Positions 8,519-19,556 of a DNA stretch of 64,000 nucleotides are shown one piece after another. This DNA comes from Martinezella lusitana. GTDB lineage: Bacteria > Pseudomonadota > Alphaproteobacteria > Rhizobiales > Rhizobiaceae. Under the pieces are notes generated by a model. The model was not told where the DNA came from and ran no database searches. It was given only the letters and a program-made list of their open reading frames with translations. Where the stretch lies: the NCBI RefSeq assembly GCF_010668395.1, contig NZ_WUEY01000005.1, positions 418,355 to 482,354 on the forward strand, read 5' to 3'. A program made the position numbers and the translations under genes. The stretch's first letter is position 1; the number at the start of each line of letters is the position of its first letter.

Positions 8519-10198
8519 ATGAATGCAAAGGGAACAGGCGCTCCGGTGCCGGCAGCTTGGCTCGCAGCCCTGGGGCTGGTCATTATCGTCGCCTTTCCCT
8601 TCGCCGCCGTCGTGCTGCAGGCGGTCTTTCCCTCTTTGGGGCAAGGCTCGTTTGCGGCGCCCTTCTCGGCCATCGGCAAAACGCTGGCCGACGAAGCGCT
8701 GATCGGCATGACGGCGAATACGATCATTCTCGGCTGCGCCGTCGTTCTCGCCTCGGCACTGATCGCAGTCCCCCTGGGCGTGCTGCGCGCGCTTTATCGC
8801 ATTCCCTTCGCGCCGATGTGGGACGTGCTTCTGCTGACGCCGTTCATGATCCCGCCCTATATCGCGACGCTCGGCTGGATCATGACGCTGCAGCCACGCG
8901 GCTATCTCCAGCAGATCGCCGGTTTCAATTTGGCCCCAACCCTCTTCTCGCTCGCAGGCATGACCGTGGTCATGACCTTCAACACCTTTCCGGTCGTCTA
9001 TTTCGCCGTCTCGCGCACAGTCGAGGCCGTGGGTGCCCGCTATGCCGATGTCGGCCGCGTCTTCGGCGCCTCGCCGGCACGCGCCTTCTGGCGCATCACG
9101 CTGCCGCTATCCGCCCCCGGCCTTGCCGCCAGCCTGCTGCTGGTGTTCGCCGCCGCGATCGAGGAATACGGCACACCCGCCGCACTCGGCCGCCGCGCCG
9201 GTTTCCAGGTTCTCGTGACCGGTATCGACACCCGCATCGGCGATTGGCCGATCGATCTGCCGGGCGCGGCCGTCCTGTCGCTGACCCTCGTCGTCATCTC
9301 GCTGATCGCCTTCCTCATCCAGCGCCGGATCCTGTCGCGACGCTCCTACCAGACGGTGAGCGGCAAGCCGCAGAACAAGGACAAGCGCCCGCTCGGAGCA
9401 ATGACGGCACCGGTCCTGCTGGCCTTCGGCATCGTCTCCTTCCTTGCGACCGGCGTGCCCATGCTTGCGATCCTCGCAACCGCCCTCTCGAAAACGATCT
9501 CGCGCGGCCTCGTCGTCGACAATCTCGGCCTCGACAATTTCGCAGCCGTCTTCGGCAACAGCGCCGGCGCCCTCGCCGCCCTTGGCAATAGCCTGGCGCT
9601 CGGCATCGGCACCGCCGTCATCACCGGCCTGATCGGCGTCATGGCCGCCTATACCGTCGTGAAGACGAAAATGCGCGGCCGCATGCTGATCGACATCATG
9701 ACCGTGCTGCCCAATGCCCTGCCCGGCATCGTCGTCGCCGTCGGCCTGATTCTCGTCTGGAACATGCCCGGCCTGCCGTTCACGCCCTACAATACCGCCC
9801 TCATCCTGCTGCTCGCCTATTGCTGCATCCTGCTGCCGCAGACGGCGCGCTATTCGTCCGCCGCCTTCCAGCAGATCGGCGACAACCTCGAGGCCGCCGC
9901 CCGCGTTTCCGGCGCCGGTACGCTGACGGTCTTCCGCCGCATCCTGCTGCCGCTGGTGCTGCCGAGCCTGGCATCGGCCATGCTGCTCGTCTTCGCGCTT
10001 GCCTCCCGCGAACTCGTCGCCTCGATCGTGCTGGCACCTGTCGGCATGCAGACCATCGCCACCTTCATCTGGCGGCAATTCGAGCAGGGCTCCATCGGCC
10101 TCGGCATGGCGATGGCCTTCGTGACCATCATCCTGACGACGCTGATCCCGCTTCTCTTTCTTTCGCTCCTGCGCCGAAGCGGTCTGGTCGCCGAATAA
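8519..10198 (+). CDS. ABC importer permease, two fused transmembrane domains
   Basis: A 559-residue inner-membrane protein made of two BPD_transp_1 halves (about 1-270 and 290-559), each with about six helices and an EAA-type cytoplasmic loop: the first with VGARYADVGRVFGASPARAF, the second with GDNLEAAARVSGAGTL. A fused permease (FbpB-like, PhnU+PhnV-like) means that two copies of the ATPase bind a single polypeptide. It follows the binding-protein gene with 12 bases between, and completes the importer. No regulator is linked on the same strand; the HxlR gene that follows is convergent. Confidence 0.88.
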   Translation: MNAKGTGAPVPAAWLAALGLVIIVAFPFAAVVLQAVFPSLGQGSFAAPFSAIGKTLADEALIGMTANTIILGCAVVLASALIAVPLGVLRALYRIPFAPMWDVLLLTPFMIPPYIATLGWIMTLQPRGYLQQIAGFNLAPTLFSLAGMTVVMTFNTFPVVYFAVSRTVEAVGARYADVGRVFGASPARAFWRITLPLSAPGLAASLLLVFAAAIEEYGTPAALGRRAGFQVLVTGIDTRIGDWPIDLPGAAVLSLTLVVISLIAFLIQRRILSRRSYQTVSGKPQNKDKRPLGAMTAPVLLAFGIVSFLATGVPMLAILATALSKTISRGLVVDNLGLDNFAAVFGNSAGALAALGNSLALGIGTAVITGLIGVMAAYTVVKTKMRGRMLIDIMTVLPNALPGIVVAVGLILVWNMPGLPFTPYNTALILLLAYCCILLPQTARYSSAAFQQIGDNLEAAARVSGAGTLTVFRRILLPLVLPSLASAMLLVFALASRELVASIVLAPVGMQTIATFIWRQFEQGSIGLGMAMAFVTIILTTLIPLLFLSLLRRSGLVAE

Positions 10199-10235
10199 GC
10201 AGCGAACGACGCCCGCCGGGACTTTGCCGGCTAAC

Positions 10236-10697
10236 TTATCTGCTCCCGCTTTCCGGCGGCGCCACGACCACCGTGTCCTCCGCCATCAGCATGCGCCCAT
10301 CCTGGGCACGCAGCTCCAGCCGCCGCACCGGTTGATTGGTCTTCCGGTCGACCAGCATCACATGCGGCTCATCCGGCTGGAAGAAGAAATCCTCACCCCA
10401 TTGGCGAAGTGCGACCAGCAGCGGAAACAGGCCGAGCCCCTTCTGGGTCAGCACATATTCCTGATAGGGGCTGCCGTCCGATGCCGGCACGGTATCGAGG
10501 ATGCCGTGAGCGACGAGATTGCGCAGCCGGGCCGAGAGGATGTTCTTGGCAAGGCCGAGACTCTTCTGAAATTCTCCGAAACGGCGCAGGCCATCGAAGG
10601 CATCGCGGACGATCAGCAGCGACCACCAGTCGCCGATCGCATCCAGCGGCCGTGCAACCCCGCACAGGGAATCCTTGTGGCTTACTCTCTTGGCCAT
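10236..10697 (-). CDS. HxlR family transcriptional regulator
   Basis: A 153-residue winged helix-turn-helix protein of the HxlR (DUF24) family: early Cys in DSLCGVARPLDAIGDWW, then FGEFQKSLGLAKNILSARLR as recognition helix and YVLTQKGLGLFPLLVALRQW as wing and dimer helix. The C-terminal 45 residues extend beyond the minimal fold and are strand-rich. HxlR proteins act as dimers and often sense electrophiles or oxidants through the N-terminal Cys. It is divergent from the alpha/beta hydrolase gene, and direct repeats in the shared 156-base gap are likely binding sites. Its inducer is unknown. Confidence 0.87.
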   Translation of the reverse strand: MAKRVSHKDSLCGVARPLDAIGDWWSLLIVRDAFDGLRRFGEFQKSLGLAKNILSARLRNLVAHGILDTVPASDGSPYQEYVLTQKGLGLFPLLVALRQWGEDFFFQPDEPHVMLVDRKTNQPVRRLELRAQDGRMLMAEDTVVVAPPESGSR

Positions 10698-10786
10698 CCG
10701 ACCCGCCCTCGCTTCCTTCCGATCTTTGCCGGCGCCTCATCCCACCGTGAACAAGTGCCCGCCGAGCCGGCTCAACATAGCGGTTG

Positions 10787-10837
10787 CAAATTAAAACTAC
10801 AAGGACTACAGAAATCATGGTTTCAAATTAAAACCAC
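10787..10837. promoter_or_regulatory. Direct repeats, likely HxlR operator
   Basis: CAAATTAAAACTAC (10787-10800) and CAAATTAAAACCAC (10824-10837) are near-identical 14-mers 37 bp apart in phase, between the divergent HxlR and hydrolase genes. The second lies in a wider inverted repeat, TGGTTT (10818-10823) and AAACCA (10831-10836). The start codon of the hydrolase is 16 bases downstream, so occupancy would block its transcription. Confidence 0.65.
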
Positions 10838-10853
10838 ATATGGAGAGCAACCT

Positions 10854-11774
10854 ATGATTCCTTCGGATGCGACATTCGCCGGCACCTTTCCCTTCGCGCC
10901 GCGCTTCACCGAGGCGCCTGGTTTCCGGATGCACTACGTCGATGAAGGACCGCGTGATGGCGAGGTCGTCCTCTGCCTGCACGGCGAGCCGACCTGGGGC
11001 TATTTGTTTCGCCATCTCATTTCGACATTGAGCCGAACATACCGCGTCGTCGTTCCCGACCATATGGGCTTCGGCAAGAGCGAAACGCCGGCCGGCCGCA
11101 GCTATTGGCTGCAGGACCATGTCGCAAATCTCGAAGCCTTCGTGCTCGCGCTCGACCTTACCGGCATCACCCTTGTCATGCATGATTTCGGCGGCCCCGT
11201 CGGCATGGGCTTTGCCGCCCGCCACCCCGATCGCATCCGCCGTATCGTCTCGGCCAACGGGCCGACACCCTTCGGCCAGCCAGACCTCTTCGACCGGCTG
11301 GTGGCGAACGCAGCCGTATCGCCGTGGTTCCAATGGATCGCCAGGGCCGCGGCAGACGGCACACTTGAGCCCGTGCTCGGCAATCTCGGCTTCAACATTC
11401 TCAGCACGCTCAAGCTCAACGGCTTCGAGAACAACGCCATCATCACCGACACCTGGATCGATGCCTACGGCGCTCCCTTCGCAACGCAGGCCGATTGTCT
11501 CGGCGCGCTCGGCTGGGCCAGGGGCTTCGCGAACGACGCCCACCGCTTCGAAACGCCCACCCCGGCGGCCGACCGCACCATCCGCGACAAGCCGGCTCTG
11601 GCAATATGGGGCGAGGCGGACAGGACGCTTCATGCCGGGCATTTCCTGCCGCTCTTCTCCGCCATCTTCCCGTCCGGCCACATCGAGCGGCTCGCGGGCG
11701 TCGGACACTATTGCTTTGAAGATGCGCCGGATGCGATCTCGGAGCTGATCTCCGACTTTCTTCGGCGGACCTGA
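10854..11774 (+). CDS. Alpha/beta hydrolase with Asp nucleophile (haloalkane dehalogenase-like)
   Basis: The 306-residue protein has HGEPTWGYLFRHL (oxyanion loop as in haloalkane dehalogenases), nucleophile elbow HDFGGPVG with Asp in place of Ser, a cap domain (about 140-230), acid WGEADRT and catalytic His in AGVGHYCFED. Asp nucleophiles occur in haloalkane dehalogenases, epoxide hydrolases and OleB-type beta-lactone decarboxylases. The residue after the nucleophile is Phe, whereas DhlA/LinB-type enzymes have a halide-binding Trp there, so true dehalogenation is uncertain. GGAGAG lies just upstream of the ATG. The divergent HxlR gene and the operator repeats suggest that its substrate or a reactive product is the inducing signal. 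Confidence 0.85.
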   Translation: MIPSDATFAGTFPFAPRFTEAPGFRMHYVDEGPRDGEVVLCLHGEPTWGYLFRHLISTLSRTYRVVVPDHMGFGKSETPAGRSYWLQDHVANLEAFVLALDLTGITLVMHDFGGPVGMGFAARHPDRIRRIVSANGPTPFGQPDLFDRLVANAAVSPWFQWIARAAADGTLEPVLGNLGFNILSTLKLNGFENNAIITDTWIDAYGAPFATQADCLGALGWARGFANDAHRFETPTPAADRTIRDKPALAIWGEADRTLHAGHFLPLFSAIFPSGHIERLAGVGHYCFEDAPDAISELISDFLRRT

Positions 11775-11983
11775 GCCCCGCATCTGGCAACAAGACCGGA
11801 TCGAAACGCGGGAACGGGAGGGCCGTCCCGTTCCCGCGCGCAGCCATCTCCCTTCGACGTTGCCTTTCATCGGAACAAGTCCCGGCATGCCGGCGGGCGC
11901 CGCGTCCAAGACCAGCCCGATTGACATTCCCTGCCGTTGTGACACCGTTCCGGACCGTTGCTGACACACTGTTTCGAGGCGAA

Positions 11984-12379
11984 ATGACCAAGCGATCGCA
12001 AGCTGTCATCACCACTGCAGAAGAACGCCCCCGCGACGGATGGAACGATCCGGTCCATGGCCGCATATCCTGGCATACGCTGCTCAGCAGCGACATCACC
12101 CCCACCGACAGCATGAGCGCCGGTATCGCCGAACTTGGGCCCGGCGACGAGCTCAAGCCGCATCGGCATGATCCGTCGGAAATCTATTTCATCGTCGAGG
12201 GATCCGGTATCGTGCGGATCGACGGCGAGGAGACGACGGTCAGGGCCGGCACGACGGTCTTCATCCCCGGCAATGCCGAACACGGCATTCGCAACGAATC
12301 AGGCGCTATCCTGAAATTCTTCTACGTCTTCCCAACGGGGTCGTTTGCGGACGTGGTCTATCGCTTCCCGGAGAACTGA
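11984..12379 (+). CDS. Small cupin domain protein
   Basis: A 131-residue single-domain cupin. Motif 1 is PHRHDPSEIYFIVEG, giving the metal ligands His, His and Glu, and motif 2 is FIPGNAEHGIRN with the third His, so a divalent metal is probably bound. Such proteins range from dioxygenases and isomerases to sugar-binding sensors, and nothing here points to one activity. The start at 11984 was preferred because GAGGCGAA lies directly upstream; an ATG at 11921 in the same frame lacks a ribosome binding site. It is 209 bases after the hydrolase gene on the same strand, which could be linked but need not be. Confidence 0.78.
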   Translation: MTKRSQAVITTAEERPRDGWNDPVHGRISWHTLLSSDITPTDSMSAGIAELGPGDELKPHRHDPSEIYFIVEGSGIVRIDGEETTVRAGTTVFIPGNAEHGIRNESGAILKFFYVFPTGSFADVVYRFPEN

Positions 12380-12851
12380 CGGCGCCGCCGGCCCATCGTG
12401 GAATATACGCGGAATCGGGGCGGCCCGAGCCGCCCTTTCGTTAAAACCATCGGGCGCTGTAAGTTGACTTCCCGCCTTTCATCGAACCCCGGTCGCTTTC
12501 ACCCCTGCTTGTGCTGGTCACGGTGTTGCGTTGCATGCCGGATGCCAGCTGGGCCAGACCGCCGGTCTCGACCGTGGACCGTTCGGTTTCCGACTCAGAC
12601 CGCAAGGCTGCGAACGCGGCCATGACGAATGTGACCGGCGCCAAGACGGCAACGATGTTTTCCTCGAAAGCCTCCTTGGTTCGAACCGCGCCGGATAGGC
12701 GCGGGAACCTGGCGTGGAGGCGTCGGCAGCCGATAAACATGGGACACATGCCCTATTTCGGCGCGACAAAGGCCTGCGAAATCATGGCTCGGTTTGACAT
12801 GTCGAGGCCACGGCCGCCGATCAGGCACCTTTGACGATCGGCATCAAACGA
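12380..12851. other. Intergenic region with no supported gene
   Basis: This region of about 470 bases lies between the cupin and lipoprotein genes. A minus-strand frame (12441-12749) contains a hydrophobic stretch AVLAPVTFVMAAFAALRS and a polar tail, but it lacks a ribosome binding site at any ATG, and an overlapping plus-strand frame is equally open. I do not call a gene. A GC-poor run with many GAT/ATG repeats starts at about 12830 and belongs to the lipoprotein gene. Confidence 0.4.
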
Positions 12852-13172
12852 TCAATTGTTGCCGCCTTGGCGCGGTATCCTGCGATGATGACCACCACCC
12901 GATCGACCATCATGACGGTATCCGGGACGATGCCCGGAATATTGAGGCCTGCCCGGACGATTATAATGGCGGCGATCGCCGCGGTAGCGATAGGAATTAT
13001 AGCGATATCCGGGCCGATAGTGGTCACGGCTGCCGATGATTACACCGCCGCCGCTATAATAACCACTGCTATATCCCTCGTATCCGTAAGACCCGCCACC
13101 CTCGACGCAGCTCGATAGAGACAAGCCGGCGAGACCAAGAACAGCAGCCACAAGCAGAGATTTCAGTTGCAT
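12852..13172 (-). CDS. Small Gly/Tyr/Arg-rich lipoprotein
   Basis: A 106-residue protein with a lipoprotein signal: MQLKSLLVAAVLGLAGLSLS followed by the lipobox Cys (LSSC). The mature part is low complexity: a Gly/Tyr segment (GGSYGYEGYSSGYYSGGG) and then a Tyr/Arg/His-rich tail. The second in-frame ATG (13172) was taken as start because AGGAGG is 7 bases before it; the first ATG (13178) would abut the Shine-Dalgarno sequence. Similar small Tyr/Gly-rich lipoproteins are common in rhizobia and have no known function. It is likely anchored to the outer membrane. Monocistronic by context. Confidence 0.72.
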   Translation of the reverse strand: MQLKSLLVAAVLGLAGLSLSSCVEGGGSYGYEGYSSGYYSGGGVIIGSRDHYRPGYRYNSYRYRGDRRHYNRPGRPQYSGHRPGYRHDGRSGGGHHRRIPRQGGNN

Positions 13173-13379
13173 GGACATTCCTCCTACGCAGGGATGTAGA
13201 TAAACCTATCCTGTCGTCAATGGAACGAGAATCACGCAACCCCAACCTGATTAGGACAAAAGACCCCCAGTATCATCATGGTCGTCCACGCATGGCCGGG
13301 AAACAAACGGAATTTGAGGGGCGCGGTTGTCGATAAATCAGGGAATATACGGCGATACTGGCCTGTCACAGAAAGCAAA

Positions 13380-13469
13380 TGGCGGAGAGGGTGGGATTTG
13401 AACCCACGATACCCTTGCAGGTATGCCGCATTTCGAGTGCGGTGCATTCGACCACTCTGCCACCTCTCC
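13380..13469 (-). tRNA. tRNA-Ser (anticodon CGA)
   Basis: On the minus strand the 90-base gene begins GGAGAGGTGG and ends with an encoded CCA. The acceptor arm pairs GGAGAGG with CCTCTCC, the anticodon stem CCGCA/TGCGG carries loop CTCGAAA (anticodon CGA, reading UCG), and GGGTTCAAATCCC is the T arm. A long variable arm (ATACCTGCAAGGGTAT) confirms a class II serine tRNA. Confidence 0.96.
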
Positions 13470-13565
13470 GGTTATGCTGGTCGGCGCTTGTTCGGCGCGG
13501 GCTGTCTCATAGCGACAGACGGGAAGGATGGCAAGGGCGAATATGAAAGCTTTTCATCCTTTTGC

Positions 13566-13594
13566 CTTGACAGATCAGGGACGCTTATATATCC
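13566..13594 (+). promoter_or_regulatory. Candidate promoter of rplU-rpmA
   Basis: CTTGACA (13566-13572) matches the alphaproteobacterial -35 element and is followed after 15-16 bases by TATATCC (13588-13594) as -10. It would start a transcript near 13600 with an untranslated leader of about 175 bases before rplU. Confidence 0.6.
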
Positions 13595-13599
13595 CGTGC

Positions 13600-13776
13600 G
13601 GCGCAATAGGTGTGGATAAGTCCGCGCCTGGCCAGCCCGGCCTTTTGGCGGGGCTTCACCGGCAGAATTTTTTGAGGGCCTGAGGCCTTTGGAATCCCTG
13701 CTAAGTTTCGACTGATAAAAAGACGGCCGCTCGTCCTTGAGGCGAGAGAGCCGGAACGAACATGAAAGGATAAAAA
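13600..13776 (+). other. Untranslated leader of rplU
   Basis: The expected leader is rich in short G+C stems (for example GGCC repeats around 13630-13690) followed by a T-run at about 13669-13674 and then an AT-richer stretch before AAAGGATAAAAA and the rplU ATG. It may host autoregulation by L21, but no known leader motif was recognised. Confidence 0.4.
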
Positions 13777-14094
13777 ATGTTCGCAGTCATCAAGACCGGC
13801 GGTAAGCAGTATCGCGTGGCAGCCAACGACGTGCTGACCATCGAGAAGCTCGAAGTCACCGCCGGCGGCACCGTAGAATTCACCGAAGTCCTCGTTATCG
13901 GCGAAGGCGCCGACGCTGCGATTGGTGCTCCCTTCGTTCAGGGCGCTTCCGTCAAGGCCGAAGTGGTCGAGCACAACCGCGGCAAGAAGGTCATCGCCTT
14001 CAAGAAGCGCCGTCGTCAGAACTCGAAGCGTTCGCGCGGCCATCGCCAGCACCACACTGTTGTCCGCATCACGGACATCGTGGCTGCCAAGTAA
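13777..14094 (+). CDS. rplU: 50S ribosomal protein L21
   Basis: The 105-residue protein has the full L21 sequence pattern: [20 protein letters not shown] at the N-terminus, a beta-barrel core, and the rRNA-binding signature [20 protein letters not shown] near the C-terminus with the [12 protein letters not shown] ending. Length is standard. AAAGGA lies 8 bases upstream. It is followed by rpmA after 32 bases, the near-universal L21-L27 pair. Most likely cotranscribed with rpmA and ended by the strong terminator at 14462-14496. Confidence 0.98.
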   Translation: MFAVIKTGGKQYRVAANDVLTIEKLEVTAGGTVEFTEVLVIGEGADAAIGAPFVQGASVKAEVVEHNRGKKVIAFKKRRRQNSKRSRGHRQHHTVVRITDIVAAK

Positions 14095-14126
14095 GTAACG
14101 GGATCAGGGTTTAAAGGAGAACTCCA

Positions 14127-14396
14127 ATGGCACACAAAAAAGCTGGCGGTTCCTCGCGCAACGGTCGCGATTCCGAATCCAAGCGCCTTGGCGTGAAGAA
14201 GTTCGGCGGCGAAACCGTCATCGCAGGCAACATTATCGTGCGTCAGCGCGGTACGCAGTGGCATCCGGGCACCAATGTCGGTCTCGGCAAGGATCACACG
14301 ATTTTTGCGCTTACGGCAGGCAACGTGAATTACCGTACGAAGGCCAACGGCCGCGTATACGTATCTGTAATGCCAAAAGCGGAAGCAGCGGAATAA
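14127..14396 (+). CDS. rpmA: 50S ribosomal protein L27
   Basis: An 89-residue L27: [20 protein letters not shown] is the flexible N-terminal arm that reaches the peptidyl-transferase centre, followed by the barrel with [19 protein letters not shown]. There is no extra N-terminal extension of the kind cleaved in Firmicutes, so the mature arm starts directly after Met. GGAGAACTCC precedes the ATG. Confidence 0.98.
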   Translation: MAHKKAGGSSRNGRDSESKRLGVKKFGGETVIAGNIIVRQRGTQWHPGTNVGLGKDHTIFALTAGNVNYRTKANGRVYVSVMPKAEAAE

Positions 14397-14461
14397 GCCG
14401 GTAGCGCTCTAAAACAGCCGGCGTCTCATCGACCCGGCTGACCGCATCAGGTTCAGACCAG

Positions 14462-14496
14462 AAAAAAGGGGAGATGGGACGCCATCTCCCCTTTTT
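14462..14496. terminator. Rho-independent terminator after rpmA
   Basis: GGGGAGATGG (14468-14477), loop GACG, CCATCTCCCC (14482-14491), then TTTTTCTTT. The 10-bp G+C-rich stem with a T-run ends the rplU-rpmA message; an A-run precedes the stem, so it could work in both directions. Confidence 0.92.
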
Positions 14497-14525
14497 CTTT
14501 ACCCTCAACCAAGGAGGACTGAACC

Positions 14526-15161
14526 ATGCAAGGCGAATTGTTAAGGGAAGACCAATCACGGTCTCCCGAAGAACGGCTGAGGCCGGATAGGTTAAGGACC
14601 GATTGCCCCGTCTTACTGTCGGAAAGGCTCGTTCTGCGCGCGCCCCACGAAGAAGACATCGACGCCCTTGCCCATCTCGCCAACAACGCCAATGTCGCTA
14701 CTATGGTATCGCGTATGCCGCACCCGTATACGACCAATGATGCCGCCGATTTCGTGCGACGCACGAAACTTGGCGAGATTGGCAAGTGCGTCTATGCGAT
14801 TACGAAAGCTGAAAATGGCGCCTTTCTCGGATGCTGCGGTGTCGAGCCGACGGCCGACCCCCGCACCGTCGAGATCGGCTACTGGCTGGGCGAACCCCAC
14901 TGGAACCAGGGCTACACGACGGAAGCCGCACACGCCCTGATCGACATGGTCTTCCGCACGCGCGAAAACGTCGCCCAGATCGACGCCCGGTGCCGGGTCA
15001 TGAACGTCGCTTCGAGACGGGTCGTCCAGAAGTGCGGCTTCCAGTTCCAGGGTTCCGGTCTTGCCGCGTCCCTGGCGCTCGGCGGCACCGTGCCGGTCGA
15101 GTGGTACAGGCTCGACCGCAAGACCTGGATATCGTTGCGCAGCTGGGGAGGCTTGAGATGA
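14526..15161 (+). CDS. GNAT acetyltransferase, RimJ/RimL-like (first of tandem pair)
   Basis: A 211-residue GNAT of the Acetyltransf_3 type: SERLVLRAPHEEDIDALAHL opens the fold at about residue 32, YWLGEPHWNQGYTTEA is the acetyl-CoA pyrophosphate loop (Q/RxxGxG/T variant GYT), and NVASRRVVQKCGF is the C-terminal helix and strand. RimJ/RimL-like enzymes acetylate N-termini of ribosomal or other proteins, or small amines. AAGGAGGA lies 8 bases before the ATG. Its position between rpmA and obgE is a common rhizobial arrangement. The stop overlaps the start of the second GNAT gene in ATGA, so both are probably translated coupled. Confidence 0.9.
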   Translation: MQGELLREDQSRSPEERLRPDRLRTDCPVLLSERLVLRAPHEEDIDALAHLANNANVATMVSRMPHPYTTNDAADFVRRTKLGEIGKCVYAITKAENGAFLGCCGVEPTADPRTVEIGYWLGEPHWNQGYTTEAAHALIDMVFRTRENVAQIDARCRVMNVASRRVVQKCGFQFQGSGLAASLALGGTVPVEWYRLDRKTWISLRSWGGLR

Positions 15162-15745
15162 ACGCACTCGCCCTCACCAGCCGCAACGCCAGGATCCTGA
15201 TGCCCGGCCCGACGCCTGTCATCCAGACCGGTCGGCTGACCCTGCGCCCGCACAGGCTCGGCGATGCGGACGCGATTGCGGAATCGCTCTCCGATTTTGC
15301 CGTCACCCGCATGCTGGCCCGCGTGCCCGCGCCATACGATCGGCAGGATGCGCTGGACTGGCTGGTCGAGCACACCTCCGGTCTGGGCATGGATTGGGAA
15401 CTTGCCATCACCGAGCGGGATGATGCCCATGTCGGCTGCGTCGGCATCGAGCTCCGCCACGGCCGCTGGCACCTCGGTTACTGGCTGAACCGCTACTACT
15501 GGCGGCAAGGCATCATGACCGAGGCGGTCAAGGCCGCGCTCGAACGCTTTGCCCGCCGCATGCCCGAAGTCGCCGTCCATTCCGGCGCCTTCGCCGACAA
15601 TCCGGCATCGCTCAAGCTGCAGCAGAAGCTCGGCTTCGAGATCACCGGTTGCTCGGAGATCTACAGCTTCGCCCGCAACACCATGGTTCCGCATATCGAA
15701 ACCGTGTTGAGGCCGGGCGCGCTGCGGCTCTCGCAGGCGGCATGA
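15158..15745 (+). CDS. GNAT acetyltransferase (second of tandem pair)
   Basis: A 195-residue relative of the preceding protein: QTGRLTLRPHRLGDADAIAE, acetyl-CoA loop GYWLNRYYWRQGIMTEAV and NPASLKLQQKLGFEITG. The shared pattern suggests an old duplication, but the sequences have diverged well beyond the key motifs. The ATG is within the ATGA overlap with the first gene. Substrate unknown; ribosomal protein N-terminal acetylation is only a family-level possibility. Confidence 0.88.
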   Translation: MNALALTSRNARILMPGPTPVIQTGRLTLRPHRLGDADAIAESLSDFAVTRMLARVPAPYDRQDALDWLVEHTSGLGMDWELAITERDDAHVGCVGIELRHGRWHLGYWLNRYYWRQGIMTEAVKAALERFARRMPEVAVHSGAFADNPASLKLQQKLGFEITGCSEIYSFARNTMVPHIETVLRPGALRLSQAA

Positions 15746-15759
15746 AGCCCTGAAAATCA

Positions 15760-15786
15760 GCCATCGCCGGCCCCGCCGGCGATGGC
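15760..15786. terminator. Strong hairpin after the GNAT pair
   Basis: GCCATCGCCGGC (15760-15771) and GCCGGCGATGGC (15775-15786) are perfect inverted 12-mers with a 3-base loop. No T-run follows, so this may be an mRNA-protecting or rho-assisting hairpin rather than an intrinsic terminator. The following 225 bases to obgE hold no visible gene. Confidence 0.6.
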
Positions 15787-15940
15787 GCCACGCCAATCGC
15801 GCTGTTCTTGATGTTATGACACGTCGGCTGCACGATATTCTTTGACCTTAGCCCGAAGCGCCTATATCGAAGGCGCATGACGGGTAAATGGCCGGCCGAT
15901 GCGTCCGTATGGATGCGCAAAGGACGGCTGAAATCGATAA

Positions 15941-18271
<2,331 letters not shown>

Positions 18272-18279
<8 letters not shown>

Positions 18280-19555
18280 TACCGTCGCACAAAGCCCCGA
18301 CATCGATGCGCTGATGAACGATATCGGCCGCAAGGCCCGGGCTGCGTCGCGACCGTTGGCCTTCGCCACCACCGAGAGCAAGAACAAGGCCTTGAGCGCC
18401 ATGGCGGACGCCATTCTGGCGCGCAAGGATCACATTCTTTCCGAGAACGCCAAGGATTTGAAGGATGTCGAGGGCACCGATATGCTCGCCTCCTTCGTCG
18501 ATCGCCTGACGCTGAACGACAAACGGGTCGCCGAGATGGCAGAGGGTATTCGCGCCATCGCAGCACTTGCGGACCCGGTGGGTGAGGTCATCGCCGCCTG
18601 GGATCGTCCGAACGGGCTGAAGATCGAGCGCGTCCGCACGCCGCTCGGCGTCATCGGCGTCATCTTCGAAAGCCGGCCGAATGTCACTGCCGATGCCGGC
18701 GCGCTGTGCCTGAAGGCTGGCAATGCCGTCATCCTGCGCTGCGGCAGCGATTCGCGCCGCTCTTCCCAGGCGATTCATGCCTGCCTGGTCGAAGGGTTGA
18801 AGGCGGCGGGCCTGCCCGAGCATGCCATCCAGCTCGTTCCCGTCAGCGACCGCGCCGCCGTCGGCGCCATGCTGCGCGGCCTGGAAGGCAATATCGACGT
18901 CATCGTGCCGCGCGGCGGCAAAAGCCTGGTCGCCCGCGTGCAGACCGAGGCCCGCGTGCCGGTCTTTGCCCATCTCGAAGGTCTTTGCCACATCTACATC
19001 GATGCCTCGGCCGATCTCGACATGGCGAAAGCCATCGTCGTCAACGCCAAGATGCGCCGCACAGGCATCTGCGGCGCGGCCGAGACGCTTCTGGTCGACA
19101 GAAAGGTCGCCTCCACGCATCTGAAACCGCTGCTCGACAACCTCGTCGAAGCAGGCTGCGAAATCCGCGGCTCCGCCGAGGTGCTGAAGCTCATTCCCGG
19201 CCTCAAACCGGCGACGGAGGAAGACTGGACGACGGAATATCTGGCGGCCATCATTTCCGTTGCTCTCGTCGACGGCATTTCCGGCGCGATCGATCATATC
19301 GGCAAATATTCGTCCAACCATACCGAGGCCGTCATCGCCGAGGATCCCGCGGTGGTCGAGCGCTTCTTCACCGAGATCGACTCGGCGATCCTGCTGCACA
19401 ATGCCTCGACGCAATTTGCCGATGGCGGCGAATTCGGCATGGGCGCGGAAATCGGCATCGCCACCGGCAAGATGCATGCCCGCGGCCCGGTCGGCGTCGA
19501 ACAGCTGACCTCCTTCAAATATCGCGTTCGCGGCAACGGACAGATACGGCCCTGA
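18272..19555 (+). CDS. proA: Gamma-glutamyl phosphate reductase
   Basis: A 427-residue aldehyde-dehydrogenase-fold enzyme that reduces glutamyl phosphate with NADPH in proline synthesis. Seen are [36 protein letters not shown] and the catalytic Cys region [13 protein letters not shown] (about residue 266), with [20 protein letters not shown] near the C-terminus. The ATG at 18272 (MLDTVAQSP) is preferred because AAGGA is about 8 bases upstream; an ATG three codons earlier would touch it. It overlaps proB by 8 bases. Confidence 0.96.
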
Positions 19556-19556
19556 C

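Noticed and set aside
12441..12749. Minus-strand frame with one hydrophobic stretch
   Set aside because: No ribosome binding site and an equally open plus-strand frame over the same bases; kept only as a note in the intergenic entry.
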